Shown piece after piece: positions 1 through 10,212 of a DNA stretch of 64,000 nucleotides (position 1 is the first letter of the stretch; each line of letters starts with the position of its first letter). The position numbers and the translations under genes were made by a program. Source of the stretch: Prevotellaceae bacterium (GTDB lineage: Bacteria > Bacteroidota > Bacteroidia > Bacteroidales > UBA932); NCBI GenBank assembly GCA_031290935.1, contig JAISLK010000037.1, positions 84,492-148,491 of the forward strand, read 5' to 3'. The notes beneath the pieces are model-generated. The model searched no databases and had not been told where the DNA came from. It saw nothing but the letters and a program-made list of their open reading frames with translations.

Positions 1-55
1 ATACGGATACTATTATTATTGTTATAATCTTTTTCATTTTAATGATTTTTTCATT

Positions 56-2497
56 TTAATATCGAATGACCACAAAACTCTTCTTTATATTCCCTGACTT
101 TTGCGCCGACAGGATATAATAATACGTATTGCCGGGCACTTTGTTCCCTGCATGCGGGCCGGTATTGGCAACGCCGTCCCAGTCATTTTTATAGTCCGGC
201 GAGCGGTAATGTTCCTGCCCTGACCCGTCAAATACCCTGAGGGAGTAAGTATCGCTATTATCGAGGGAGCATACGAAGTAATCATTCACGCCATCGCCGT
301 CGGGGCTGAAGCCCTGTGGCGCATAAATATCCTCTACGACTTCTACTTGGCAGGACGCTTCAAAATTACCGTCCTCGGTATATACTTTAAGCGTGGTATT
401 CCCCACGGCGCGGGCGACGAGGTTGCCGGCCATATCAATGGCCGCCACTGAAGATTTATCGGAACTCCATATTACATTTTTATTATAAGCATCATCTGGT
501 TCTACAATAGCTTTCATTCTGGTTACGCTATTTACCAATACTTTTAACAGGCTTTTTTCTAACCGGACGCCGGCAACTGCCCGGACTACCCTGACGACGA
601 CAGAATCCCGGAAACCGCCGTCCACTGTGGCGGCTATTAATTTTGTCTCGCCGGTTTGTTGCAGCGCTTTCACGCTATCGGTGGCGGCCGTATGAATCAT
701 AACGGCCACCGCCGGATTCAACACCGTCCATGTTACCTGTTTATTGCTGGCATCCGGCGGCTGTATCACGGTATATATGCTGGCGCTGTTACCGGGAGTA
801 ATAATAACCGTATCGGGATACACGGCGATGCTTTCTACATTTACTTCCTTTACGTGCAGGTTTGTTACAGCCGTATATCCGCCGTCCACCGTGGTGGCTA
901 TAATTTTCGTATTCCCCGCCGCTATGCCCTGCACAACGCCCGAAGCGTTCACCGTCGCGATGGACGTATTATTGCTTTTCCACGTTACCTGCTTATTGCT
1001 GGCATTCGCCGGCGAAACGGTGGCATGCAATGTAATCGTCCGGCCGGCCAATACGGTGTCGGCGGCAGGAGCGGTAACGCCGGTGGCCGGGACATATTCG
1101 CCCACGGCCAGAGAAGCGTCCAGCAGCCCGGAGCCCATGAACGGGATAATTGCCGGGTCCCATTCTATCGGGCGCACGGAAGCCAACAGCCGCGCCCGCA
1201 GTTGATCCGGCGTATAGGACGGGCTGCCGTACTTGGAAAGAATCAATGCCGCCACGCCCGATACGTGCGGGCAAGCCATGGAAGTGCCTTGCATATAGCC
1301 GTAGGCGCCGTCAGGGAGGGTGCTGTACACCGTTTTAGAGGATACTTTTACATCTCCCCCCGGCGCGGAAATATCCACCCACGAACCGTAATTGGAATAA
1401 TCCGCCCGTTTCCCGGTAGGACCGATGGCGGCCACCGCCACCACCTCCTCCCATGCACCCGGAAGCCATTCGCCGTCGTCATGGTCATTCCCGGCGGCAA
1501 ATATCACGAGGCCGCCGACCATCGGGGTATTATCCCTCGGAGAGCCGTCCGGCTTTCTTCCTGCGTGGGCGATGAAATAACCGATAGCCTCTTTATCGAC
1601 CTCGTTATACTCTCCCTTGGTATCATAGCCCCAACTGTTTTGGGCAATCACCGCCCCGTTATCAGCCGCCCATACAATGGCATTGGCAGCCACCGTCCCT
1701 GTATTTCCCTCGAAAATTTGGCAGGATAATAACCGCACGCCATCGCCGCTACCGGATCCACCGGCAATGCCGGATACGCCCATGCCGTTATTGGTTACCG
1801 CGGCAATCGTTCCCCCTACATGCGTACCGTGGTCGTCGGCCGTTACGCCGCCGCCGCTCACAAAATTACGTCCGCCTCCATAATTGGCCGTTATATCCGG
1901 GTGCGCCGCATCAATGCCGCCGTCCACCACGCCGACAATTACACGGCTATTGCCCTGCGTGGTATTCCAGGCTTCCGGTAAGTTGATGTCCACATCGGCG
2001 AGCCCCACCTGCCCGGTATTGTGGTAATGCCACTGGGCGGAAAAATACGGGTCGTTGGTAGCGGACTGCCGCCGGTTGTCCACGGCGTCCGCCGCAGCCG
2101 GCACATTGGTAATGCGTTTTATTCGGGCTACCGGCGCGGCGCGAGTGATTACCGGCGTACTGCCGTAACCGGCGGCGGCGGCGATGACGCTGGCGTCGGC
2201 CTTTAATACTATTTCGTACCATAAGTGCAGCCCGAATTGCCGGTGCGCCGCCTCATATTCGCCGGCAGGAGGAAAGATGCGCCGCCATTCGGCGGCGCCA
2301 TAGCGCACATTCAGGTCGTCCACACTTTTGAGGCCGGTTTGCACGACGCTGCCTGCCTGTGCGCGCAGCGGCCGGGTTTGCAGTTGCTGCGCCATTTCCG
2401 GCGTAAGTTTTACGTGAATAACGCCAGCGGCGTATTGCCCGCGGCCTTCTGCAAAGAGCAGGGCGAGGGCAAATAAGGTTAAAAGATATCTCTTCAT
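56..2497 (-). CDS. Secreted subtilisin-like serine protease (S8) with Ig-like repeats and T9SS type B C-terminal domain
   Basis: Predicted extracellular endopeptidase of 813 residues. The start at 2497 is chosen because it opens a normal signal peptide (KR, hydrophobic core, cut near residue 20); the open frame continues 38 codons upstream without one. The S8 catalytic triad is visible: D192 in VVDGGID, H223 in DDHGTHVGG and S406 in GTSMACPHVSG, with oxyanion N337 in AAGND. After the catalytic domain (about 185-465) come three bacterial Ig-like (Big_2) repeats to about residue 725. The last ~85 residues (APQGFSPDGDGVND to the end) match the gliding-motility-associated/type B sorting domain that directs cargo to the type IX secretion system, so the protein is probably exported and surface-attached. 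It lies downstream of a SusC/SusD operon but past a strong hairpin, so it is probably a separate transcript. Family assignment is firm; substrate is unknown. Confidence 0.93.
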   Translation of the reverse strand: MKRYLLTLFALALLFAEGRGQYAAGVIHVKLTPEMAQQLQTRPLRAQAGSVVQTGLKSVDDLNVRYGAAEWRRIFPPAGEYEAAHRQFGLHLWYEIVLKADASVIAAAAGYGSTPVITRAAPVARIKRITNVPAAADAVDNRRQSATNDPYFSAQWHYHNTGQVGLADVDINLPEAWNTTQGNSRVIVGVVDGGIDAAHPDITANYGGGRNFVSGGGVTADDHGTHVGGTIAAVTNNGMGVSGIAGGSGSGDGVRLLSCQIFEGNTGTVAANAIVWAADNGAVIAQNSWGYDTKGEYNEVDKEAIGYFIAHAGRKPDGSPRDNTPMVGGLVIFAAGNDHDDGEWLPGAWEEVVAVAAIGPTGKRADYSNYGSWVDISAPGGDVKVSSKTVYSTLPDGAYGYMQGTSMACPHVSGVAALILSKYGSPSYTPDQLRARLLASVRPIEWDPAIIPFMGSGLLDASLAVGEYVPATGVTAPAADTVLAGRTITLHATVSPANASNKQVTWKSNNTSIATVNASGVVQGIAAGNTKIIATTVDGGYTAVTNLHVKEVNVESIAVYPDTVIITPGNSASIYTVIQPPDASNKQVTWTVLNPAVAVMIHTAATDSVKALQQTGETKLIAATVDGGFRDSVVVRVVRAVAGVRLEKSLLKVLVNSVTRMKAIVEPDDAYNKNVIWSSDKSSVAAIDMAGNLVARAVGNTTLKVYTEDGNFEASCQVEVVEDIYAPQGFSPDGDGVNDYFVCSLDNSDTYSLRVFDGSGQEHYRSPDYKNDWDGVANTGPHAGNKVPGNTYYYILSAQKSGNIKKSFVVIRY

Positions 2498-2560
2498 GGT
2501 TTTCCGGTATTTATTATGTATATAAATATAAAATGAATAAAAAAACAACAGGCGCCGATA

Positions 2561-2607
2561 ACAGTAATAAAAGAAGCGCCCCTTGCGGGCGCTTCTTTTA
2601 TTACTGT
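2561..2607 (-). terminator. Perfect 21-bp hairpin, terminator of the SusC/SusD operon
   Basis: A perfect 21-bp inverted repeat (2561-2581 and 2587-2607) with a 5-nt loop and a GC-rich core lies 10 bp past the stop of the lipoprotein gene 2617-3549. Its A/T-rich outer arms give U-runs on both strands, so it could work in either direction. Confidence 0.8.
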
Positions 2608-2616
2608 ACACTGTGA

Positions 2617-3549
2617 TTATTTCAATTGAGCTTTAATATAAGCGCCATAAGCGCCGGTATAATATCCCGACCAGACACCATTCTTAAATATTTGTATCAT
2701 CCAATAATCCTCTGTATCAAAAAGACGGCTGGAGTAATTAATAGTTCCATTTAGAGGCAAAGCCGGGTTACCCGCAACATCCCAATCGCCAAATATGAGA
2801 ACGTCTCCTGCACTGGTACTATAGTTTCCAATAAATTGTGGCGGTATATTGAATGTCATGGTGTTAATATTTACGTACACTTTTATCGGCACATCCTTGA
2901 TTGTATTATAAACGCCTGCCGTATTCGGCACCATACCGCTAAAGAATCCGGAAATAAGCAATGTATCCCCTACTCCTTTCGAAATGTCCACGTCAATTGT
3001 TTTGCTTGCATATCCCGATCCTGTATTCAAATTTGTAAACAGTTCGTATTTCCCCACAAAGTCATCCAAACTCGGAAAAGCAACCTGCAACTCGCAGATG
3101 CCGCCCTGCAGAGGACTCATGCCTAATTTGTATCCGGCGGAATTGGATTTTAGCACGATGTTGATTATTTTCAAATCCGGAACGCCGGTAAAGGGCGCGC
3201 GAATGTAGATGGTATCCGTGCCGGTGCCTTCGGGAAAGGTCAGCACATAGTTGGACACCGAGTCGCCGTGCGCGTCCACTACATAGAAATCTTTGCCCAG
3301 CACGGCATGCCGGACGCCTTCAGCTTTGGGTTCAAAACTGTAGTTCACGGTAACCGCAGCCCCTTTTGGGGCGGCAATGACTACCGGTACTTTTAATACA
3401 TCGCCGTCCTGCACCACCAGCGCATTATCGCGGGTAATGGAAACAAAATAGTCGGAGGCGGGCAAGAAAACGTCTTCTTTTTCCTGACAGGCATTTAGCG
3501 CCAGAAGGCCTGCTATGATAAACAGTAAGTAGAATTGTATTTTTTTCAT
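2617..3549 (-). CDS. Surface lipoprotein at the end of a SusC/SusD operon
   Basis: A 310-residue lipoprotein. The signal peptide ends in a lipobox with C21 (LNAC), followed by acidic QEKED, which fits the Bacteroidota signal for surface display. The body is beta-rich (about 35-115 resembles a DUF4843/Calx-beta-like module with runs such as VVIAAPKGAAVTVNYSF) and has no recognisable catalytic motif. It starts 33 bp after the SusD stop on the same strand and is the last gene before the hairpin at 2561-2607. In such operons this position usually holds a SusE/F-like accessory glycan- or peptide-binding lipoprotein. That role is inferred from position; exact family and ligand are not known. Confidence 0.75.
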   Translation of the reverse strand: MKKIQFYLLFIIAGLLALNACQEKEDVFLPASDYFVSITRDNALVVQDGDVLKVPVVIAAPKGAAVTVNYSFEPKAEGVRHAVLGKDFYVVDAHGDSVSNYVLTFPEGTGTDTIYIRAPFTGVPDLKIINIVLKSNSAGYKLGMSPLQGGICELQVAFPSLDDFVGKYELFTNLNTGSGYASKTIDVDISKGVGDTLLISGFFSGMVPNTAGVYNTIKDVPIKVYVNINTMTFNIPPQFIGNYSTSAGDVLIFGDWDVAGNPALPLNGTINYSSRLFDTEDYWMIQIFKNGVWSGYYTGAYGAYIKAQLK

Positions 3550-3582
3550 CGTATATAATTTTTAATTGTAATAATAAATCAT

Positions 3583-5025
3583 TTATTCTTCCGTACCGTA
3601 CCCGTCGTTTTGTACCATCAGGGTATTGGCGCGCACCTCGAGGATAGGAACCGGCCAAACAAAATGGTAGTCGTCTGCGGTAACGGTAATCGGGTTGGTA
3701 GTGGGGTGGGAATCCGTTTGGGCTACCCGTGCGAATCCTCTTCCGAAACGTTTGAGGTCATGGAAATAGTGCCCTTCCACCGGAAATTCCCTGCGCCGTT
3801 CTTCAAAAATAGCGTCTTCGTTAATTATCGACGCCGGGCCGATACCTCGGTGGGTGCGCAGTTCGTTCAGCGTCGCCAGTCCGGCTCCCCCGCTGTTCAT
3901 TTGCGCTTCGGCTTTATTCAGTACTAATTCCGCATACCGGAAGATTTTTACCGTATTCGTCCGGAAGGTAGAGGTGGGGAACGAAGTTTTGTTCCCGGCA
4001 TATTTGAAGAGCAGCGTTTGCGTGCCGTATTGCTTCGTTACCGTGTCACGGAAATAAGCGGCGCGCCGGTAATCGCTGTTCTCATATTTGTCCACAATAC
4101 CGGAGGCGCCGTTTTTACTCGGCACCACGTCGGGGTGCGGCAGCCCTTGCGAATCATTAATGAAATAATCGCCGATAGCGCGCCCCTGGCCATATTCATT
4201 CGTTGCCAGCGTTATCTGGAATACGATTTCTTTTCCTTTATCCTGGCTCCACACTTCTTTAAATTCTTTTTCGGTGTCGGCCAGTCCGAAAGCGCCGTTC
4301 GACACCCTGTCAAACTCGGCCGCCGCCGCTATCACGCCGGGATAATCCTGCATATACAGTTTCACCCGCGAGAGCAGAATGTATGCTGCACTTTGGGTAA
4401 AATAGTTGATGCCGGTACTGCTCAAGCCGGGAATGGCGTTTTCAATATCCTGCACAATCCACGAATACACTTCCGCTACCGTATTGCGGGCTTTGTTTTC
4501 AATATCCGACGTTCTTACAAACGGAACGCCCAAATCAGAAGCGGCCGTAGCGAGGTTGTACTTTTTAGCGAATATGCGCACCAAATCGTGATGCGCCAAC
4601 GCGCGGGCAATTAAAGCTTCCGATTTAATCCGCGTTTTTTCTTTTCCGTCGCCCGGCACATCGTCAATAGCATTGATAATATTGTTGGCATTTACGATAG
4701 CTTTATAATAGTTGTCCCACAAGTTTGCCGCTTCGCCGGAGTTGGAATTCCAATTATAACGAAGCAGTTCATAGAAAGTATTTGTAAAATTTTTCATCGG
4801 CACCAGGTTGTCGGAGGCGATGTCGAAATAAATAAGCTCATCCGGCAGGTACACTTCGCGGATATAGGCATACACGCCGTTTAAGGCGGTGTTGCAGTCT
4901 TCCAGCGTAGCTAATGCGATGTCGGTACTTACCGCATTCGTCGGTTCTTTATCTAAAAAGTCTTCACAAGCGGTTCCGGCAAATAATCCGGCAATCAATA
5001 CGGTGTATAATAGTATTTTTTTCAT
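3583..5025 (-). CDS. SusD/RagB family outer-membrane lipoprotein
   Basis: A 480-residue SusD-like protein, the extracellular lid that captures ligand for the SusC partner encoded 21 bp upstream. The lipobox ends at C20 (AGTAC) followed by EDFLDKEP, the classic SusD start motif; surface lipoproteins of this kind carry acidic residues directly after the cysteine. The N-terminal half has the helical TPR-like SusD fold (WDNYYKAIVNANNIINAIDD, ALIARALAHHDLVRIF), and the C-terminal part has the conserved ERRREFPVEGHYFHDLKRFGR block typical of RagB/SusD. Length and order (SusC then SusD) are normal. The substrate cannot be read from the sequence; no glycoside hydrolase lies in this operon. Confidence 0.95.
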   Translation of the reverse strand: MKKILLYTVLIAGLFAGTACEDFLDKEPTNAVSTDIALATLEDCNTALNGVYAYIREVYLPDELIYFDIASDNLVPMKNFTNTFYELLRYNWNSNSGEAANLWDNYYKAIVNANNIINAIDDVPGDGKEKTRIKSEALIARALAHHDLVRIFAKKYNLATAASDLGVPFVRTSDIENKARNTVAEVYSWIVQDIENAIPGLSSTGINYFTQSAAYILLSRVKLYMQDYPGVIAAAAEFDRVSNGAFGLADTEKEFKEVWSQDKGKEIVFQITLATNEYGQGRAIGDYFINDSQGLPHPDVVPSKNGASGIVDKYENSDYRRAAYFRDTVTKQYGTQTLLFKYAGNKTSFPTSTFRTNTVKIFRYAELVLNKAEAQMNSGGAGLATLNELRTHRGIGPASIINEDAIFEERRREFPVEGHYFHDLKRFGRGFARVAQTDSHPTTNPITVTADDYHFVWPVPILEVRANTLMVQNDGYGTEE

Positions 5026-5046
5026 AATTATATTTTCCTCCTTTGT

Positions 5047-8043
5047 TTAGAATGTAATATCTATCCCCAATGATACTTTGCGCGGCATGGGATACGCGCC
5101 CAAGTCCACGTTACTGGGGTTTTCCGGGTCGAACCCGCGATATTCGGTAATGGTTAATAAATTTTCACCCTGTGCGTAAATCCGCAGGCCTTTCAATATT
5201 TTTGTCTTTTCCAGCAGGTTCCGGTCGAATGTATAAGAAAGGGTAATGTGTTTCAAGCGTACAAAATCCTGCGGTTCGTAGAGGCGTTCGTCAAATTGCG
5301 CTCCTGTGCCTAACCGCGGCAGGGGCGTAACATCGCCCGGCTGCTTCCAGAAATTGGCAGCTTCCCGCGACTGTCCCATATTGCTAAACCCGCCATTGTT
5401 AATGGTAAAGAAGTAGCGGTTGTTGTTCAGGGCATATTTGCCGAACATGCCGATAAACGAGGCATGCAAAGCAATACCTTTCCAGGATACGTCCATATCC
5501 AGTCCGGCGGTGTAGTCGGGGATATAGGTGTAGCCGAGGAATACGGCGTTTTCGTCGGCAAAGACAGTAGTCAGGTTGCCGTTTTTGTCATACCACAGCG
5601 GGTCGCCGTTGCCGGGGTTCACGCCCGCCCAGCGCACATCGTAAAATTCGCCGTAGGGATGCCCTACCTGTAATTTCAAACCGGTACCGGGGTCTTCCAG
5701 CCCTTCGTCTTCCAGCAGGTTGTCGAAAAGTTTGGTAATTTCATTGTAGTTATACGAGAAATTGGCGGAAGCGGATACCGTCCAGTCGGCGGTTTTCACC
5801 AATTCCGTGGATACGGATACTTCTATCCCGGTGTTGTACATTTCGCCCATGTTGCGGTACACGTCGGCAAAGCCGGAGGTGTGCGTAACCGGCACTTCGA
5901 GCAGCATGTCGTAGATATTGCGGCGATACCAGTCCACCGTCAGTTTGTAACGGTCTTCTACAAACCCGACGTCAATACCGGCATTGTAGGCCAGCGAGCG
6001 TTCCCACGTCAGGTTGTCGTTCGACGGGGAATTCAGGTAAGACGCTGCATTACCATTATAAGTGGTTCCAAAGGCGTACAGCCCTTTGGAACGGTAATTG
6101 CCGAAACCAATAGTGCCTTGCTGCCCGGCATTGCCTTGCGTGCCAACGCTGAAGCGCAGTTTTGCCAACGACAGCCAGTCGGTATATTCCAGGAACGCTT
6201 CGTTTTTAATATTCCATGATACGCCGGTTGACCAGAAAGTTCCCCAGCGGCGGTTTTGCCCGAACCGCGAAGAGGCGTCCGTACGCAGGGTGAGGTCAAG
6301 GAAATATCTTTCCTTGTAATTATAATTCAGGTTGCCGAAGAACGATAATATGCTAAACTCCTCTATGCGGCCGCCGAAACCTTTGCCGGAATAAATGCCG
6401 GTAAAAGCGTCCGGCACTTTCAGCGCGGGATGCGATACGCCTTTCATGTTGTTCGTTTCCGACGTATAGTGGTAACCGACGATTTCGGAACCCCCAATCA
6501 CTTTCAAGTTATGATCATCGGCAATTTGTTTGGCATAGGTCAATACATTGGTCTGCGTCCAGATGTTCACTCCATAATGTCCGAGTTGCAATATGCCGCC
6601 CGCCGTTTCCCCCCATGCAGAATAGGGAGATTGGTATTCTCTGTCTTTTTCCGTGTTATAGTTAATTCCCAGGGTAGAACGCAATGTGAGGTCTTTGAGA
6701 AATTCTATTTCGAGGAAAGCAACGCCCCGCAAATTTAGCACATTAAATCCTGATTCGTTTAAACTTAGTTCTTTTAATGGGTTTCCATACCCCCAGCGCA
6801 GGAAGTCCGTATTGAATGAGCCGTCGTCATTTTTCAGGCGTTCGTAGGGGTTAATGAGGTAGGATGCGAAAATGGGGTTATATACATTGTTACGATAATT
6901 GCTGTCTTCATCGCCGGTAACGGAAGATTGGTTATCCTGGTAGCCTAAGGAAGCGTTGAGTCCGAATTTCAGCCAGTCATTAGCTGTTTGGGAGTAGTTC
7001 ACGCGGGCGGTGTAGCGTTCATATTTGGAACGTTCCACCACACCGTCTTCCTTATAATAGCTTACGGAAGCCAGCACACGCTGTTTTTCCGTACCGCCCT
7101 GCACTTCGAGGTCGTAGCTCTGCATGATGCCGTCGCGCATCATTTCGTCCACAATAGAACTGTTGTTTTGAATGGCTTTGCGATAAAATTCCACATCCGC
7201 CGGTTTGGACATATCCAGCAATCCGGTAGCGATTTCGTAATTCAGTTTTTCTTCGGTATTCATTAAGTTCAGCCGGTTGGGGGCTAACAAACTTACGCCG
7301 CCGGAAGCCTTAAAAGTAATTTTGGCTTCCTTTCCTTTGGCGCCTTTCGTGGTTACGAGCACCACACCGTTGGAAGCGCGCGAACCGTAAATAGCCGTAG
7401 CGGAAGCGTCTTTCAAAATAGTGAGGCTTTCAATATCATTCGTATTGAGGGTCGAAAAGTCGCCGGCGGTGGACGAAATCCCGTCAATGATATAGAGAGG
7501 CGCCGTTCCGGCATTGATAGAGCCTACGCCGCGGATACGGATAGTAGAACTTGCCCCGGGACGTCCCGAATTGGCAATCACGGATACCCCTGCCGCCTGT
7601 CCCTGCAGCAACTGGGTAGCATTTGCTACCGGAATATCCTGCAAACTCTTGGCCGTTACGGTACCTACTGCGCCGGTGATAGCGCCTTTACGGGTAGTGG
7701 CATATCCTACCATAATTACATCTTCCAATATTTCCGCGCTAACTTCCAACTGGATGTTAACAACCGACCGTTGATTGACGTTTACAGTTTCCCGTTTGAA
7801 TCCCAGTAAAGAAAATACCAGCGAGTTTGAACCTTCCGGAAGGGTTATTGTGTAGTTACCGTCCGCGTCGGTGATGACGGAAACAGTCGTTCCATCTACG
7901 ATTACTACTGCTCCAACTAAAGGAGTGCCGTCTTCGGCGGAAGTAACCTTCCCGGTTACCTGTTGCCCCTGCGCCCACAAGGCGCCGATGCTTAACAGTA
8001 CGGCCAGCGCCGTTCCTATGATTTTATTTATTGTTATTTTCAT
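5047..8043 (-). CDS. SusC/RagA family TonB-linked outer-membrane transporter
   Basis: A 998-residue TonB-dependent beta-barrel that would import oligomers captured by the SusD encoded next. The signal peptide is cut after ALWAQ (about residue 25). Residues ~28-105 form the carboxypeptidase-regulatory-like domain (GKVTSAEDGTPLVGA, DADGNYTI). The plug follows, with SusC landmarks IRIRGVGSI, PLYIIDGIS, SLTILKDASATAIYGSRASNG and VVLVTT. The barrel fills the rest and ends in an aromatic residue (GIDITF). No STN domain is present, so signalling to an anti-sigma factor is unlikely. It lies 32 bp after the BACON gene and 21 bp before SusD, so all four genes 9734 to 2617 are probably one operon. Confidence 0.96.
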   Translation of the reverse strand: MKITINKIIGTALAVLLSIGALWAQGQQVTGKVTSAEDGTPLVGAVVIVDGTTVSVITDADGNYTITLPEGSNSLVFSLLGFKRETVNVNQRSVVNIQLEVSAEILEDVIMVGYATTRKGAITGAVGTVTAKSLQDIPVANATQLLQGQAAGVSVIANSGRPGASSTIRIRGVGSINAGTAPLYIIDGISSTAGDFSTLNTNDIESLTILKDASATAIYGSRASNGVVLVTTKGAKGKEAKITFKASGGVSLLAPNRLNLMNTEEKLNYEIATGLLDMSKPADVEFYRKAIQNNSSIVDEMMRDGIMQSYDLEVQGGTEKQRVLASVSYYKEDGVVERSKYERYTARVNYSQTANDWLKFGLNASLGYQDNQSSVTGDEDSNYRNNVYNPIFASYLINPYERLKNDDGSFNTDFLRWGYGNPLKELSLNESGFNVLNLRGVAFLEIEFLKDLTLRSTLGINYNTEKDREYQSPYSAWGETAGGILQLGHYGVNIWTQTNVLTYAKQIADDHNLKVIGGSEIVGYHYTSETNNMKGVSHPALKVPDAFTGIYSGKGFGGRIEEFSILSFFGNLNYNYKERYFLDLTLRTDASSRFGQNRRWGTFWSTGVSWNIKNEAFLEYTDWLSLAKLRFSVGTQGNAGQQGTIGFGNYRSKGLYAFGTTYNGNAASYLNSPSNDNLTWERSLAYNAGIDVGFVEDRYKLTVDWYRRNIYDMLLEVPVTHTSGFADVYRNMGEMYNTGIEVSVSTELVKTADWTVSASANFSYNYNEITKLFDNLLEDEGLEDPGTGLKLQVGHPYGEFYDVRWAGVNPGNGDPLWYDKNGNLTTVFADENAVFLGYTYIPDYTAGLDMDVSWKGIALHASFIGMFGKYALNNNRYFFTINNGGFSNMGQSREAANFWKQPGDVTPLPRLGTGAQFDERLYEPQDFVRLKHITLSYTFDRNLLEKTKILKGLRIYAQGENLLTITEYRGFDPENPSNVDLGAYPMPRKVSLGIDITF

Positions 8044-8075
8044 ATTAATTTTTTCTATTAAATGTTTATAAATAT

Positions 8076-9734
8076 TTACAACGTTGCCACAACCTCGACA
8101 TTATCAATCCCAAGAATTTCTTGGTCAGTACAATTGTAATGTACAAAGGCAATATATATTTTCTTCCCAACATAAGCGGTTAAATCAGCCTCTTTTGGCA
8201 GAAGATAGCCATTAGTCCTTGCAAGTGTTTCTTCAAATACAGCAGGAATGTCGGAACAATTAGCCGCTGTAATCGGGGTTTCCGATACGATTACTTTGTA
8301 GTGTTCATTACCATATGATGAATAAGATAGCCACTGAAGCGTAACACTACTCAAACCACCAGGAATGGTAATTTGTGGGGATATTAAATAATTTTCAGGA
8401 GTAAGAGGGCCAGCGGTATTTATCCATGATCGTGAAATCATTGTAAGACCGGTTACGCCATAATCGATTGAAGACCAATTGTAGCCATCGCCGTCTTTAT
8501 CAATAAGGCTCCATGTATTAACTTCTGCTTGTGTAGCAAAAGTATTAACAAACAACGTAATTATTCCTATTTCCTGTGTAATGGTAAACGAAGCGGAAGC
8601 CTTTTTGTCTATTGAAGTCAGCGTTACGGTGGCGGCACGTGCGGGACCCGTATTCGCCAGTATTTTCAGGGACAAGCCGGAAGAGTCTTTCTTTTGTTGC
8701 ACCTGCGCCCATGTTGCCGCCGATGCCGGGGTGAACGCGTATGTCCAATCTTGCGTAGCCAGTATGGAAACATTCGCCGCGCCGCCTTCTTTGGCTATTT
8801 CAATGGTCGCAGGCGTAACTACAATGCTGGCGCCGGCGGCGTGTTGTATAATATCTAATGTATCGGCCACTGTACCTGTCGCTAATACCTGTTTAAAAAT
8901 AAAGCGTCCCGAACGGGGTTGCCCGGTAGTATTCGCCGGTGCCTTGATGGTAATAATGTCTTCTTCCCGGGAAATATCAAAGGAAGGCTCGCCGGATTGG
9001 GTAAATTCCCACGGCACATTGGCGGTAATCACATAATCGGCCGTATCGCCTGCCGCCGGCACGGTTACCAGTTTTTTAGAAACCTTGATGGAAGCCGCCG
9101 ACTGGGTGATTCTCACTGAGCCGGAAAAACTGCCCGCTTCATTCTTTAGGGTATAGCGTAGGGAGGAAACGCGATCTTTCGACGTCGGGTTTTCGGTAAT
9201 AACCGCCAGGAGTGTATCCTTATTCTCCGACCTCCACACCCCGGCGTAGATGTTCACGTCAGTTGAAAATGATACCGTTCCGCTACTGATATTTGTTGTA
9301 ATAAGCGCCCTTACGGTATCCGAAGTTGCTTTTACGGAAGCAGTAGCCGGGGTAAGGGTAATAGTTTCCTCGTAGGCGGATTGTTTTACGGTAATTTCCC
9401 TGGTAATGTTATCCGTTTTTACAAGCACCGTGGCCGTGCGTGCGACCTTTACGAGCGAATTGTCCACAGTAATGATGAATTCATCATCGCCATTCCCGCC
9501 GGTTTTATTGAAGTGTACCCATGAGGAATCACAGGTAACCGACCAAGCCCTGTCGGCAAGAATTTTCACAGCGGCCGGTTCGTTTCTTTCGGAATTTACA
9601 GAAATACTTGTAGGCGAAACCGCCAATTGAGAAAGGATGTCCGGACTGTACTCTTCTTCCTCGCAAGCGCTGAACGTAAATGTTCCGATAAGCAGGATAC
9701 ATCCCATTCTTAAGAGTAATTTTGATTTTTTCAT
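8076..9734 (-). CDS. Surface lipoprotein with BACON-type repeats and a choice-of-anchor J/cleaved-adhesin domain
   Basis: A 552-residue lipoprotein. The lipobox ends at C24, followed by EEEE, a strong surface-export signature. Several BACON-like beta modules follow (about 35-120, 210-300 and 305-390; e.g. DRAWSVTCDSSWVHFNKTGGNGDDEF and DWTYAFTPASAATWAQV), a fold often used by Bacteroidota to bind glycans or mucin. The C-terminal ~160 residues (FVNTFATQAEVNTWSLIDKDGDGYNW onward) resemble the jelly-roll adhesin domain of gingipains. It is the first gene of the operon that continues into SusC and SusD, an unusual leading position because such lipoproteins normally follow SusD. A role in binding host or microbial surface polymers is inferred. 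Confidence 0.82.
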   Translation of the reverse strand: MKKSKLLLRMGCILLIGTFTFSACEEEEYSPDILSQLAVSPTSISVNSERNEPAAVKILADRAWSVTCDSSWVHFNKTGGNGDDEFIITVDNSLVKVARTATVLVKTDNITREITVKQSAYEETITLTPATASVKATSDTVRALITTNISSGTVSFSTDVNIYAGVWRSENKDTLLAVITENPTSKDRVSSLRYTLKNEAGSFSGSVRITQSAASIKVSKKLVTVPAAGDTADYVITANVPWEFTQSGEPSFDISREEDIITIKAPANTTGQPRSGRFIFKQVLATGTVADTLDIIQHAAGASIVVTPATIEIAKEGGAANVSILATQDWTYAFTPASAATWAQVQQKKDSSGLSLKILANTGPARAATVTLTSIDKKASASFTITQEIGIITLFVNTFATQAEVNTWSLIDKDGDGYNWSSIDYGVTGLTMISRSWINTAGPLTPENYLISPQITIPGGLSSVTLQWLSYSSYGNEHYKVIVSETPITAANCSDIPAVFEETLARTNGYLLPKEADLTAYVGKKIYIAFVHYNCTDQEILGIDNVEVVATL

Positions 9735-9813
9735 AGCATCATTTTTTTTGATTAGTAAATAATTTTTTTGTTGTGTGTTTTATTTATGAACAAAAATGTT
9801 CTTACAATGGTTA

Positions 9814-9844
9814 CAAAAGTACAAAAAGGAATCAAAAGAAACAA
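9814..9844 (-). promoter_or_regulatory. Promoter of the BACON-SusC-SusD operon
   Basis: On the minus strand TACTTTTG (9814-9821) fits the Bacteroidota -7 consensus TAnnTTTG, with a TTG at 9842-9844 about 20 bp upstream as a -33 element. It would give a leader of roughly 75 nt before the start at 9734. Confidence 0.6.
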
Positions 9845-10212
9845 TACTGTCATATAATTGTAACATTAATTTATTTTTACTTTATTGCGCCCTGTAAAGC
9901 ATACTGCCCTTTTAAGATGTTACTGTTTATTATTTTATAAAGAGTAATAAAACATTTTCCTCTGCTTTTCAGACAGGGGAAAAACACTTTTTCCCGCCTG
10001 CTTTATGAAAAAATGAAGATTTTTTTGCGATTGGCGGCTTTTTTTTGGGCCATTTTCGATTGGAAATTGAAAAATGTAAATTTTTTTTAATATTTTTTCA
10101 AGAATTTTTAATGCGTTTATTTTCTTGCAGCTAACATCCATTTTTTCCCGAATCTGCCGTAGAAATAAGGCTATCCAAACTGTGCGGGCTTTCTTTCCTT
10201 TATCATTCCTTG

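Noticed and set aside
656-1729. Long plus-strand frame opposite the S8 protease
   Set aside because: Shadow of the protease gene; composition is Arg/Gly/His-rich with no signal or domain.
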